Below are positions 50,001 to 62,500 of a DNA stretch of 64,000 nt, piece by piece (positions within the stretch are counted from its first letter, which is position 1; each line of letters begins with the position of its first letter). The position numbers were made by a program, and so were the translations under genes. The notes under the pieces were generated by a model. It saw only the letters and a program-made list of their open reading frames with translations. It was not told the DNA's origin and did no database searches. Source of the DNA: Norana najaformis (lineage: Eukaryota > Annelida > Clitellata > Crassiclitellata > Hormogastridae); contig OZ029919.1 of assembly GCA_964023275.1 (NCBI GenBank), positions 32,581,561-32,645,560 on the forward strand, given 5' to 3'.

Positions 50001-50295
50001 GTCATCACCTAACATAGTCAGGCAGTACAGAATATTTTATTTTTCTTTATGCTAAAAATAAAAAAGGCATTCCTGTCAGTATCTGTTACAGTACTTGTTA
50101 AAGTACCGGTCACAGTACTTGTTACAGTACCTGAACACACAAAGGATCTGCAGAAATTGACAATACACTGATTCTGAAAGCGAAAACAGGAAACAAATCA
50201 AATAATCTAAATCATAAAGATTCACTTTAAGAAAATGACTTGTCAGAATCACTTATAAAATGGATTCATTTTCTACAGGTAATAAAAGTTTGATC
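47013..50295. other. Spacer between CEP95-like and peptidase genes
   Basis: It contains the presumed CEP95-like promoter and 5'UTR exon, which I cannot locate. It also holds family A LINE tails (47236-47400 minus, 48384-48480 plus), the longest family A LINE fragment (49065-49655) and the peptidase 3' flank. A minus-strand AATAAA (50036-50041 on the plus strand as TTTATT) lies about 255 bp past the peptidase stop and is a candidate polyadenylation signal. Confidence 0.5.
49065..49655 (+). mobile_element. CR1/L2-like LINE, 3' end of ORF2 and 3' tail (family A)
   Basis: Open stretches encode LKSLHWLKIPERIEYEVLSL, YNTLQSSQPSYLRQLF, then after a stop AAPPLWNNLPPELRQLSG and FHSRLKTLLF. This is the classic C-terminal region of CR1/L2-clade non-LTR retrotransposons. 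It is followed by the family A tail with CTTTCGTTGGGCGCTGTAGA and terminal GATTACGATTACGATT. The 5' part, including the reverse transcriptase core, is missing and stops interrupt the frame. It is the probable source type for the short family A copies. Confidence 0.85.
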
Positions 50296-53200
50296 TTAGA
50301 ATTCGGTTGGTTTGGCAAGTGAGGCAGAAGCTGCCTCGATAAAGAACGTAACAATAGAAAGCTGCTTTTTGACAGCCTCCCAACGTTCAACCTTTTCTTT
50401 TCCTGAGACTTTTTCGATCTGGAATAAACTGTCCGTAAGACTCGGAAAACTGGTTCCAGTGTACGAATCCAGCACGCTTGGCGCAAAGATGACATGCCTG
50501 GAAACAAACAGTCGACTTTCACAAAACACCAACCTGGTTTTATACGTCGACTTTGAATAATTATTTTACAACTCCACATTCTGCATGTTCGTCAACCAGC
50601 ATAGAAACCCAGGCTGTCTTGCAAGTAATACGAGACCATTCTTGGCAATTGATTTCGTGGCCTGTACCTAACAAGAGAGGGAGAGGAAGCGGAGGGGAGA
50701 GAATGAGGAGAGGGGAAGGGATGGAGAGAAAGAGGGTAAGAAATGGGGAGCAACAGGGAATCTTCCCTCAAACTATAGCGCAAATCCTGTGCATGCTAGT
50801 TCCGCAGAGGTTTTGGGCAGCTAGATCGAAATATGCTAGTTTATAGCTACATTAGTTAATGCATACGTCAAGGCGCCTCTGAGCGTGAGGATGCCAGTTA
50901 ACTTCCCGGTTGTGGCTTATTTCAGAGATTGAATCTCAGGCTGGTATATTTCAAACATGGGGAACTTAACTGGTGTGGCACCCATTCAAATGGGCAGCCG
51001 TGGTGAAGGATCTCATCTGATAAATTCATTGCCATATGGTCGCTATATAAAACCTAAACATTTACATTTAGTTTAGCAGAAATGACACCACTTACAGTTT
51101 TATTACATATTTTATCCTTACTGTATGGCATTTGGAATGGCCCTCAAAGACAGCATCATGAGGAGGTTCTTGTGTAGTCTACTATCGAAATAATTAGTCC
51201 TAACCTTTGGAGTGAAAAAATAAAAATGCTTGCCTAATTGACGGACGGTCTGGAAGACCGGGTGGATCGATAAAAGATCTTTCAAGCTGCATCATCTGGT
51301 CATTCAGTTGCCGTACAAGAAGCTGACTAAGAACAGAATTTTACACAGCAGCTTAAAAGCTATCACTGATCATTGTAAATCATAAACTCGTAAAATTCTA
51401 AAGCCCTATTTAAAACTACGTAAGCGCAGGGCACCAGATTATTCGTCTGTTATTGGGAGAAACAGCAATTCTTCCACCTTATCTTTAAAGAGAGATCGTC
51501 AGGAATCTTTGTTCTGCAATGGTCTGTACTTGTAGAACAATTCTGTGTAACAACTCCTGTTTGGCACAGCTCAAGAAAATTTTCGCTTTAGCATCTGCAA
51601 TGTTTTTGGAACTGTTAGACGACCACAGATGTTGAGAAGTTTCTAAGAGGTTCTAAAGCCACATAAATTGATTTAATAAATAATAAATCAATAAAAAAAT
51701 AAATAAACATTCAAATCATAGTCGTTTCAAGGATACGAATGTGTACATACTTCGCCGCATCAGCTTTACTGACTCTTTCTTGAAACGACTCACAGGCTTG
51801 TGAGAAATTGTGCACTGCGGCTCGCAGATAATCTAGGTAAAGAAAACAACCATAACAAAGTAAACAAGACCTGTTTTATTTCCTTCATTTATATTGCGCC
51901 ACAGAAGAAGCAAAGTAAGAACAGAATTTTACACAGTTTAATTTTTTAATTTTACACCTTAAACACTATGCAGAGAACAAGCTGGAAAATTACTTAACAA
52001 ACCTTACTTTACCATCACTGCATCCATCATCATCATCGTCATCATCACCACCACCACCACCACCGTCAATCATCGTCATCATCATCATCATCAATGGCCG
52101 TGGGCAAAAAGTCCAGAAGTGTCCCCTGCACATTTATGCATTCCTTCCACAATCCTCAGTGTCGTCTGCCATAGTCAAGTTGTTTGTTGGCACCATTCTT
52201 CTATGTTGTCGGGATGCAAGATAGTCTAGTGGTAAGTGTGCTTGACTGTCAAGCGATAGGTCGGGGTTCAAATCCTCACCACGGCAAAAATCTGTTTCGA
52301 GACTTCGGCTCAACGTGCGCCCCTACCGAACTCGGCTACGGCGAGTACACTGATTGTGCATTGTCAGTGTGAAGATCAGGCACTTACCTAAACTGACATA
52401 GGCAGTGCATTTGTGAAGTACAAGTGCTTAAACGGCACCATATAAACAGTAATTATAATATTAATAATAAAAATACACATACTCGCTTTAAATTCACGAT
52501 CAATACTCTAAATTCATGATAAATGCAAGTCTAGTTACCTAAACTGATGTTGCTGCTGCTCAGAAGAGTGCCATATTGACGTTCAAACTGTTTGAAATAG
52601 AACTCTACGGCAAGACCATAGTCCTTCACCCTCATCGGCAGAATTGCGTAGCTGGCCAGACGCCGGGCAAGCTCACCCCAAAACTGACCAAGAGCAGCTG
52701 AAAACTTTCACATTCACAAAAAACGTAATGTCATGTAAGTTTATATTTTTGTCGTGGACCTACATGATGTTTTTCATGACTGCCTTCTGTCTTCTCCATA
52801 GTTTTATGGTCGGTAGTATTTGCACTTTACTGCCCAACCCTCCTCCTTTACCCAGGTTTGGCACTGATACATGCACACCTGTGCGGCAGTTAATGTCCTG
52901 CACCCGGAATGCGTAAACCAGTGTGTAATCTAGTGCATCATTCAGTGCAGCATTCAGTGCATAGTTTAGTGCATAACTTAGTGCATCATTTAGAGCATCA
53001 CTTACTGCATCATTTAGTGCATCATTTACAGCATCATTTAGTGCATCATTTAGTGCATCATTTAGAGCATCATTCAGTGCAACATTTAGAGCACAGTTTA
53101 GTGCTGCTTAGGATTTTGATTGAGACGTGCTAATGAAATACATGTAACAGATCATGAACTGAATTTTCAGACACATAGTTAGGCTTTCACTGTTGCCATG

Positions 53201-56200
53201 ATGCACACATAACAAACTGAAACAAGCAATCTAATCAAATCTTAATTATCCATTTTTTCTTCTTGAAGGCGCCAAATTATTCAAAACGAATCAGTCTGCC
53301 TTAGAATTCGTGAAAACTGAGTTTAGTTGGAGAACAGCTGTTCAAGGGTATTTTAAGGTTTTCAACAAGAAAACATCAAAATTTTGAATTAAAATATGAA
53401 TACTGATAAAAAATCTGGTCTAACGCATACGAAACAGTGGGAAAAATAAATTACACTCATAATTAATAAATAATACAGTAGTTGGGTTGGACTCCTTTGG
53501 TTGGTCTCTGCGTGTGTGTGTCTGTGTGTATGCTTGTGTGTGTGTGTCTGTGTGTATGCTTGTGCATGTGTGTGTATGTTTGTGTGTGTGTCTGTGTAGG
53601 TGTGTGTGTGGGTGTATGCAGAAGCCTGCCAGAGGTGATTTTTCTAGCTACGTGGGAATTATTTGTTGTTTACGGCTGAACTTCTTGTTTTAATGACCTT
53701 TGACACCACGTAGGCTAATTTAGGCAGCGCATTTATGAAACACATGTACTTAAAAGGCACCATATTACCAGTAATTTTAATATTAATAATAAAAACACAC
53801 ATATTCGCTTTAAATTCATGATCAATATTCCTTTAAATTAATGATAAATGCAAGTCTTGAGCAGATTAAATGCCTCATAGACAGAGTGATACAGCAGGTA
53901 AAATGAAATACAAAGAGATACATCAAAATGGAAACTGATAAAAATACAATACTCACGTTAAATTCACGAACAATACTCACTTTAAATTCACGATCAATGA
54001 AAGTCTCAAAGAGATGGAACGTCTCGTAGACAGAGTGATAGAGTGGGTAAGACGAAATGTGAAAAGATTCATCAAAATGGAAACGCAGGTCAACAGATGT
54101 CACTCCAATGCTGCCAATAAACGGAGCGAAGTCACTTCCGGAGCCAAGAACTGGCACTCTATCAAATGAAGAAGATTCTCTATTTTTTTAAAATATCTCT
54201 GCAGCTGAATTAAGACAGAGAAAATAAACTATAATTGAAATTTTAACTTTATAAATAATCTAAACAGTTGAAATAAAACAAAATTAAATTAACACTTGCA
54301 ACAATTTAAAATTAAAAACCCAACGTATTACCAGTAGTCCTTCACATCTAATCTCAGAACTTCCATAGTGCTGTCATAGCAAAAATAGTTTTATTCTTTA
54401 GTAGCTACCCAAATCATAATTTTATAAAAAAACGTGAAAACTTTTTTTGTGCCTGCAATTCCTGAGAAAAATCCCAACCCTTCAAGGTTACACCCTGAAA
54501 ATAATAGTCCACAGATCAAGTAAATTTGATTAAACTACTGACCTTCCTTTAAATTAGGAAAAGATTTAAATAAATGAAAAAGTGTGCAAAAGCCCTCTGA
54601 GATTTGAACTTTACCACATGCATTACGCATAAAAGTAGCAGGTCTAATGTAACCCTGGTAATGTTACCATGCACTTTTCAATCTCCAACTTAACAGCGAT
54701 AGAAATCGAAGACCTTGCCTCGGTTTTCCTGTAAGACTGTTATTCTCGTCCTTCTCAGGGTATCTGAGCGACCATGTGTCATAGACCGTTAGCCGACCAT
54801 TCTTCTTCTCCTCCTCGTCTGGATTTGGAATCTGAAAACAAAAAATACTTATTTACTCAACATAAATTGTCTTTGGATAAAAGTAAAAATCTCTAAAAAT
54901 TCAGATCTCACCTTCAAGACGACTGGGAAAGTCTGGTATTTTTTCCAAGGTCTGGGGTTAATTAAGCAAGACAGGAAAGTAAGACACAAGCGCAGAACTG
55001 GGTAAGTCTGCCACACACCACTCCAAAATGCCTTTAATTAAGATTATGGCTAAGTCCCAAATTTAATATCAAGCAGCTTTGCTTAATTAACCACAAACCT
55101 TGGAAAACATACCAAACTTATCTCTAATAATTAATTTATCTGTTTTGATAAATCATCAAAAGACAGCAATTAGATTTTTGCATCACAGAAAATAAGCTGT
55201 CCCACAAACAAACAGCAAAACAAAGTAACAACAGGAAACAGCAAAACAAAGTAACAACAGAAAACAGCAAAACAAAGTAACAACAGAAAACAGCAAAACA
55301 AAATAACAACAGAAAACAGCAAAACAAAGTAACAACAGAAAACAGCAAAACAAAGTAACAACAGAAAACAGCAAAACAAAGTAACAACAGCAAACAGCAA
55401 AACAAAGTAAAAACAGAAAACAGCAAAACAAAGTAACAACAGAAAACAGCAAAACAAAGTAACAACAGAAAACAGCAAAACAAAGTAACAACAGCAAACA
55501 GCAAAACAAAGTAACAACAGAAAACAGCAAAACAAAGTAACAACAGAAACAGCAAAACAAAGTAACAACAGAAAACAGCAAAACAAAGTAACAACAGAAA
55601 CAGCAAAACAAAGTAACAACAGAAAACAGCAAAACAAAGTAACAACAGAAAACAGCAAAACAAAGTAACAACAGAAAACAGCAAAACTGATTACGTGACA
55701 ACTATGATATGAATGTTTCCGTGCAAGATCAAGAGTAATCTTTTACCTTCTTTGCAACATCGTAAAGAACCTGTTTCAGCAACGGAAGAGCTCTGGCTCT
55801 TAAAGCAAAGTTTCCTGAAAACAAACATATGAATGAGCTAATGAATTAATGAATGACTAATGAATAAATGAATGAGCTAATGAATAAATGAATGAGCTAA
55901 TGAATAAATGAATGAACTAATGAATCAATGAATGAGCTAATGAACAAATGAATGAGCTAATAAATAAATGAGTGAATGAAGAAAAGAGAAAATAAGGTAG
56001 GGAGTAAAGGCAGAGAAGCATGAAAGGATGGAGGCAGACAGAGCAGAACTGGAGGAAGAAGCAAACACACCGACACATAAACCCACCACAATAGATACGC
56101 ATCAGGTAACTTATGAAGAAATGATGTAATTACCTTAACTGAAAAAGTTACTTAACTTGGTTCTAACTGGCAAACAAATTCATAATTTCACACGATAACG

Positions 56201-59200
56201 ACAGTCAAACATTAAAAATTGTTTCTATTTAGGGTCGACAGATACGCTTCAATGAAAAGGCGCTATATAAATATCGAAAATGTAAAACCTCAGAGAAAGG
56301 CAAGGGGGCTCAGCAAAGACGCTGACCTTGAACTGCAGAATCCACGTTTAAGTAGGCCACAGCTCTGTCTCCAAGCAGGTGACCGAAGTGCTAGAAAACC
56401 AACAGAAAGACTTAAGATCACGAGTTGAGCATTAAAATTGTCTCCAGTAACTGCATGAAAGTCCCTCTGTTTCATTCATCTCACCTTCCGTTTGATTCAT
56501 CTCATCTTGTTAAACCTAATGTTGTCTACAAGTGATAGCAGTCAAAAGCTAAAGCATCTTCTTCTTCCACCTCCTTCTCCTCTTCCTCCTACTCGTCTTA
56601 ATCCTCCTCCTCTTACTCCTCTGTAAAAAGGAACATACAATCATGACAACAGATTGTAATTGTCACTGTAATGTAAGGCTACTTCTATGGTGCTTTACAA
56701 TGTCAAAACTCAGTCCAAGTACAAAGAGTTATGTAGCAAATAGACTGGCAGAATAAAAGCTTCTTGTTTTCCAACTCACCTCAACCCATTCTCGTGATCC
56801 GATAATTCCTTGTTCCTCTGCTCCCCACGCACAAAACACAATCGAACGTCGCGGACGCCAACCTGTCAACACCACCAGGTGCATGCAAATCAGGTCAACA
56901 AGCAAATCAGGTCAACATGCAAATCAGGTCAACATGCAAATCAGGTCAACATGCAAATCAGGTCAACATGCAAATCAGGTCAACATGCAAATCAGGTCAA
57001 CATGCAAATCAGGTCAACATGCAAATCAGGTCAACATGCAAATCAGGTCAACATGCAAATCAGATCCAACATGCAAATCAGGTCAACATGCAAATCAGGT
57101 CAACATGCAAATCAGATCCAACAGTTACAAAACCTATTCTGGACAGTGAATAAACAAATCAGAAAATACATAAGAATGAAATAGTGGAAAGAAATTTTTA
57201 AAAACTTTTCAGTGGAATACCTGCCGATACTAAGCCATCAGTGGGGAAAGTATTAACTGAAATACATGCTTAAATGTACACATATTTCTACTGAGACCAC
57301 ATGGCCTCAACCCTGCTCATTTTGCAATGAATTTATTGGGTGAGATCCTTAAACACCGCTGCCCCTTTGAATGAGCACCAAGCCATTTAAGGTCCCCATG
57401 TACGGATTGTGCTATCCCGATAGCCCGAGATTTAAACCTCTAACATACCTTCTAGGGGGTTATGCAAGATGTACAGGGTCAAAAGGACCTAATAATTGAC
57501 CATCTCAAGCAGCAATCTCCTCGGAAGATACCCAAACCAGTCCCAAGCGAGAATAAATAGCAGGATTGGATGAACGGGTTGGGGTATGTCGCCCATAAAG
57601 AGAAGATGAAAGAAATCCATGGTATCAGACAAAACGTGCTGTGGACATCTACAGACTTTCAGCTCATGAAGACCGATAACCACGATGATGATTCAAAAAA
57701 CATACACTTCAGTTTCTCCTAATCTGGCAATTATGCAGTAATCTTGTGTTCTTGTAGAGTGCGCTTCTTGGTTCTTGGAAATAAGAATTTATACCTTTGG
57801 AAACGAGTTTTGCAAATGCCCTTGACAACTCAAGCATGACTGCAGTTCCACTTGACGGATCAACTGCACCAAACACCCAGGCATCGTGGTGGTTACCAAT
57901 CATCACATATCGATCTGAAATCAACAGTGCAGCCATTCATTTATATAGCACCGCTTGCCCTTCTGAGATCTTTAAATGGCAACAATTAAATGTGAACAAA
58001 TGCACAAACCATTCAGGCAAAGGACAGCACCTAGATGACAGTGATGATGATGATGACAATGATAAAGATGATGATGATGATGATAATGATGATGATGATG
58101 ATGATAAAGATGATGATGATGACGATGATGATAATGATGATGATGATGATGACGATGATGATGATGATGACTTCTCTGCCCAAAGGCAGGTCCATTGGCT
58201 TTATGCCTCCCGGGGATGAGATGAGTGAGGTGGTTTCCTGTTGCTTTCCTCACTGACAATTGTGGGTCAGCAACTTGTCCAAGGTCACTACAAAGTGGCT
58301 TGAGGCAGATTCTAACCTGCAACCCTCCGGTTACGAGGCACCGATCATACCACTACACCACCACGTCCCACAGATGACAGTGTCAACTAGGAAAGCATGA
58401 ATCAATTATTGTATGCCATTTAATATAGATAGATAAGTATTTTTTGAATATATAGGTACTTTTAGGTGCATATACAATATATTTTTATATACAGCATATA
58501 GAATAGGGCCCAGATCGTCACAATGCTGTATGTTACATGTCTTCGGTACATTTTGGCGGAAAAGCCGACCTTACAAAAGGTGTTGTGTTTAAGTTTGGCT
58601 CAGACTGTGAGACCAGGTATTTTCTTTCCCAGTTTCTTGCAGCTAGTTGAGTTTAAGTCTTCCTGCAAGGATTACTTGTTTGGTTCTTCTCAGCCATTTT
58701 GGTTCTTATTTAGCTGTTTTTCATCATAGTTGTTGGTGAACATTGTTAAAACGAGTCTGTTTACTGGTCTTGTTGCCGCCTGGTTGATGCCTTTTGTTGA
58801 TGTCTCGTTTCGATGTGAGTCATGTTACGCTAGTAAATAGCATCAAGTACTTCTCCTTCTCCTTCTCCTTCTTGCAAGTCAAGACTTGAGACTGACCTGG
58901 TTCTAAAGCACCTTCAATAAATCCAATGACATTCTGAATGGTCGCCATATACGGACGAGTGGAGATGTTCATTTGGACATATCTAAAAACATTGCATCAG
59001 TAGTAATGGAATCACAAAACAAGCCGTTGTTTAGCTGTTACATTAGTAACATTAATAACACAATATGCATTTGGAACAAAACATGCACATCATTAAGACA
59101 TTGCTAGCTTGACCGACGACCATGCAAGCTTTACTTTCTCCATATAATAATAACAATTAGCAACTTCAATAGCACCAATGTCTAATGCACAAGGCATCAT

Positions 59201-59513
59201 CTGAAGGCACACCATAGAGCATAAGAGATACAAGAGCAACCTCACTGACTGGCAGGTTGACTGGCCTGACTGATCAGCCTTAGAGTATCTGGACCAATGC
59301 TATGGAAGCCTTGGCGTCATTTACGAGTACGATACTCGTAATCATTTATAACTTAATGAAGGAATTCCAACTGATTGACCTGTGGTTGACCTCAGCTGAT
59401 TGACTTTGCAGATGGATCGTTGAGTCCTTGATTGTTAACAGCTTGGTGGCATTGACAGGTGATGATTAAACAAATGAAAAGCATCAATTACTGTACGCTA
59501 TTTAATATGAATG

Positions 59514-59574
<61 letters not shown>

Positions 59575-62500
59575 ATACACACACACACACACACCCGTGT
59601 CTATAGAGTTCAAAACCGGATGCAATATGTACAGAGATATGCCAGTGAATGACTTAAACTGAAGTTATACAGAAACACAGTTCAAGGCACCTATCCGACT
59701 GATTGAACCCAGGCCCGAGTCTGTACGTGATGTTAAGTCTTCCTCTCCACTTCTCCGGAACTTTCTCTCCTGCCATTCCCCTACAGTACAGATAAGCAAT
59801 TTCAATAAAGCAAATTCATATTTATGTATGTATGTATATATTAAATTAATGAATGTATTAAACGAATGAATGTGTTAAATGTATTACCAGTAAATGCATG
59901 TATGTATGCATGTATGCATTAATGCATGTATGTATTAATGCATGTATGTATGTACATATGTATGCATGTATGTATGTATGTATGTATGAATGGATGTGTA
60001 TGAAAGTATGTATGCATGCATGTACAAAATGTATGTATATACTAAAGGAATGAATATGGTGCATATATATGCTCGAAATGAATGAATAATATATAATTTT
60101 CCAAGAACTTCCATAGCATCACTGTGATAATGCTCAAGGCATCAGTCGATGGTCGCTACTTCGCTAATAAGCAAAGCTGTCGTGCATACCCAACTCTGAG
60201 GCAAGTCTGAGAAAAGGCCCAGAGAAAAATGCAAATTTGTTGGTTCTTATTTGTCTGGTATTCACAGGCCAAACAAATTAGAGTTTATGCCTCTGAACAG
60301 AGTATACGTTTTGTAGCTGAACGTACTCTAAGAGAACTTTAGCATCATCGTAGCCAATCGGATGGACAGGTATCCGTGGTAGATCAGCCTCCGACTCTGG
60401 GATCCGATAGGCACTCACTGAAACCAAATCAAATCAAATCCATTGTCTAGTCAATGCACTTTTTGCATTTTTTAAATGTTTAGGACCACTAAAGTAAAAC
60501 TCAATAATCCTTTGGCATTTTCATCTACTGCTATACGTGTATATATGTACCAGTATGTATGTATGTATGCATGCATGTATGTAATGTGTGTGTATGCATG
60601 TATATACATATGTATATACCTATGTATGTATGTATGTATGTATTTATGGAAAGGATATAGAATAGAATGTACACGGAGAAAACATTGTAAAGAGGAATGC
60701 CGTGAAAGCAAGGAGTTGAAAGTTGCAACATGTTATGTCTGTGCTTAGCAAATGTGCTATTAGCTGTCATTGGTTAAACAATGACTGTAACAGAAGCTTG
60801 AAATTTGACCAGGATCCTGTAGAAAGAATATGGCATACTTTCAGAAAACTAAAATTTCAGCATTCATTCAGCTCCTCTCGTTTCTAAAATTGTTCACCTA
60901 TGTCAATGTGACTCAGGCAGTATGTCTAATTTGGATACTAGAGTTTCAGATTATCATTTAGTTCTGCCTTCAGTCACAGCAGCCAACTTAGGTATTCAAT
61001 AGGGCCATGTAATAGAATCAAATTACACCAGAGGCTAGGATACAGGCCAAAAAAGTTGCCTGCCCCATATGGGTGGGTGCATCCAAAACCCTTTCTAACC
61101 AATGCCCTAAAAGTTCAGCTCTCAAATGTAACATGGTTTTGACATTCTGCAGTACGTGCAATGCATGGCATTGATATAAATTTTTCGGTTCACCTAAGTT
61201 GGAAAGAATATCAAGTAACATCAGCCAGGGTATTAATTACCTCGTTAAGCTGTTACACTCACAAAAATACTTTCAAATAACTGCTGTAGCTGTTAGAAGA
61301 GACTAAGCAAAGGACGTTATTCAGACAGCATCTGTGTTATTTCATCCACAGTTTCATGAAAACTAATACTGCACTACAGTCACACCATAATCCATTGCAT
61401 TTTACAGCAACTTCGTTCTCAAGTACTCACAACGAAACGGGGAAGGCATTTCTATGTTTTCCTCATGTTTACTCAACAAATTTTACGCATCAAGACACTT
61501 AATGTATGTGTGCATGCATGCATGAAGTGTATGTATAAAATGTATGTATATACTAAATATAACAATCTTTTATTCACCAAACATCGGTTGTATAAACACA
61601 CACACACAAAAAAACAAGTAAAAAGTACAGCATATACACCAGGACAGCAGATCTGCCTGTATTGTTACAGCAGAAGTTGCCACAGCCATAACCCTACGAG
61701 AACAGCTCAGTTCAGGTGTCTGAGAAAAGCAAATACACAGCTGTCACTAGCTTTATTACTGAGTGAACATTTTCTTAGAAATCGCTGTCGTCTGGTGAAC
61801 CAACAGTTATTATTGTTAGGCTCTTGTGTGAAGAACAGTACAGACTCAACGTTACTATGACTGATTTAAAATTTTTTACATACGACAGCACTGAAGGTGT
61901 ACTCTAAGGAGTGAATGAATGGATGTAGTAAATGTATTACCAGTAAATGCATGCATGCATGCATGTATGTATGCATGCATGTATGTATGTATGTATGCAC
62001 GTATGTTAATGCATATACGTATGCATGTACGAATAGATGTGAATGGTCGTATGTATGTATGCATTTATGCACACGTGTACGTAAATGCACATATGTATGT
62101 ATGTATGTATGTATGTACATATGCATGAATGGATGTGAATGTATGCATGTACACATGCATGCATTTATGCACACGTGTATGTTAATGCACATATGTAAGT
62201 ATGCATTTACATATGCATGCATGTACGTACATATGCACGAATGGATGTGTATGTATGCATTAAGTACCCGTAAAGTACCTTTCAAAAGCACAGCAGTCAG
62301 GCTGTAATTACTCCAGTTCATTACTTCTACCCTAAGCTAAATGCTCAAGAACAGTTAATTGTTACACGCTCGTTAAGCAGGCAGGTTACCAATGCTCTAA
62401 CAGAACTGCCATATTTCAAGTCCTGTTATGCTAACATTTTACCTGTAGCAGGGTACATTGGGGTTAGAGGGTCACCAGTTCCACCTGCACTCTTTTTAAG

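Noticed and set aside
52208-52280. tRNA gene candidate (also 46280-46347, 16230-16300, 39130-39187)
   Set aside because: A and B boxes are present, but I see no full cloverleaf and each is followed by a shared SINE body.
55136-55701. Three overlapping minus-strand open frames of 160-180 codons rich in cysteine, leucine and phenylalanine
   Set aside because: They are the translation of a 26-bp repeat that has no stop in any minus-strand frame; the peptide is the same motif in all three frames.
55815-56779. Apparent loss of the peptidase exon with the fourth zinc ligand
   Set aside because: On closer reading exon 56327-56390 is present (TAG acceptor, [26 protein letters not shown] donor) and restores the phase.
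56810-57184. Open frames of 78-124 codons over the 17-bp repeat
   Set aside because: Repeat-driven frames, with the 5' part antisense to a peptidase exon.
57797-58322. Aspartate-rich (plus) and histidine-rich (minus) open frames
   Set aside because: They are a GAT microsatellite fused to the antisense of a true peptidase exon and to a SINE.
61866-62321. Open frames on both strands over the ATGT/ATGC arrays (also 13446-13816 and 59858-60770)
   Set aside because: Near-palindromic tetranucleotide repeats lack stops on both strands; no protein family is recognisable.
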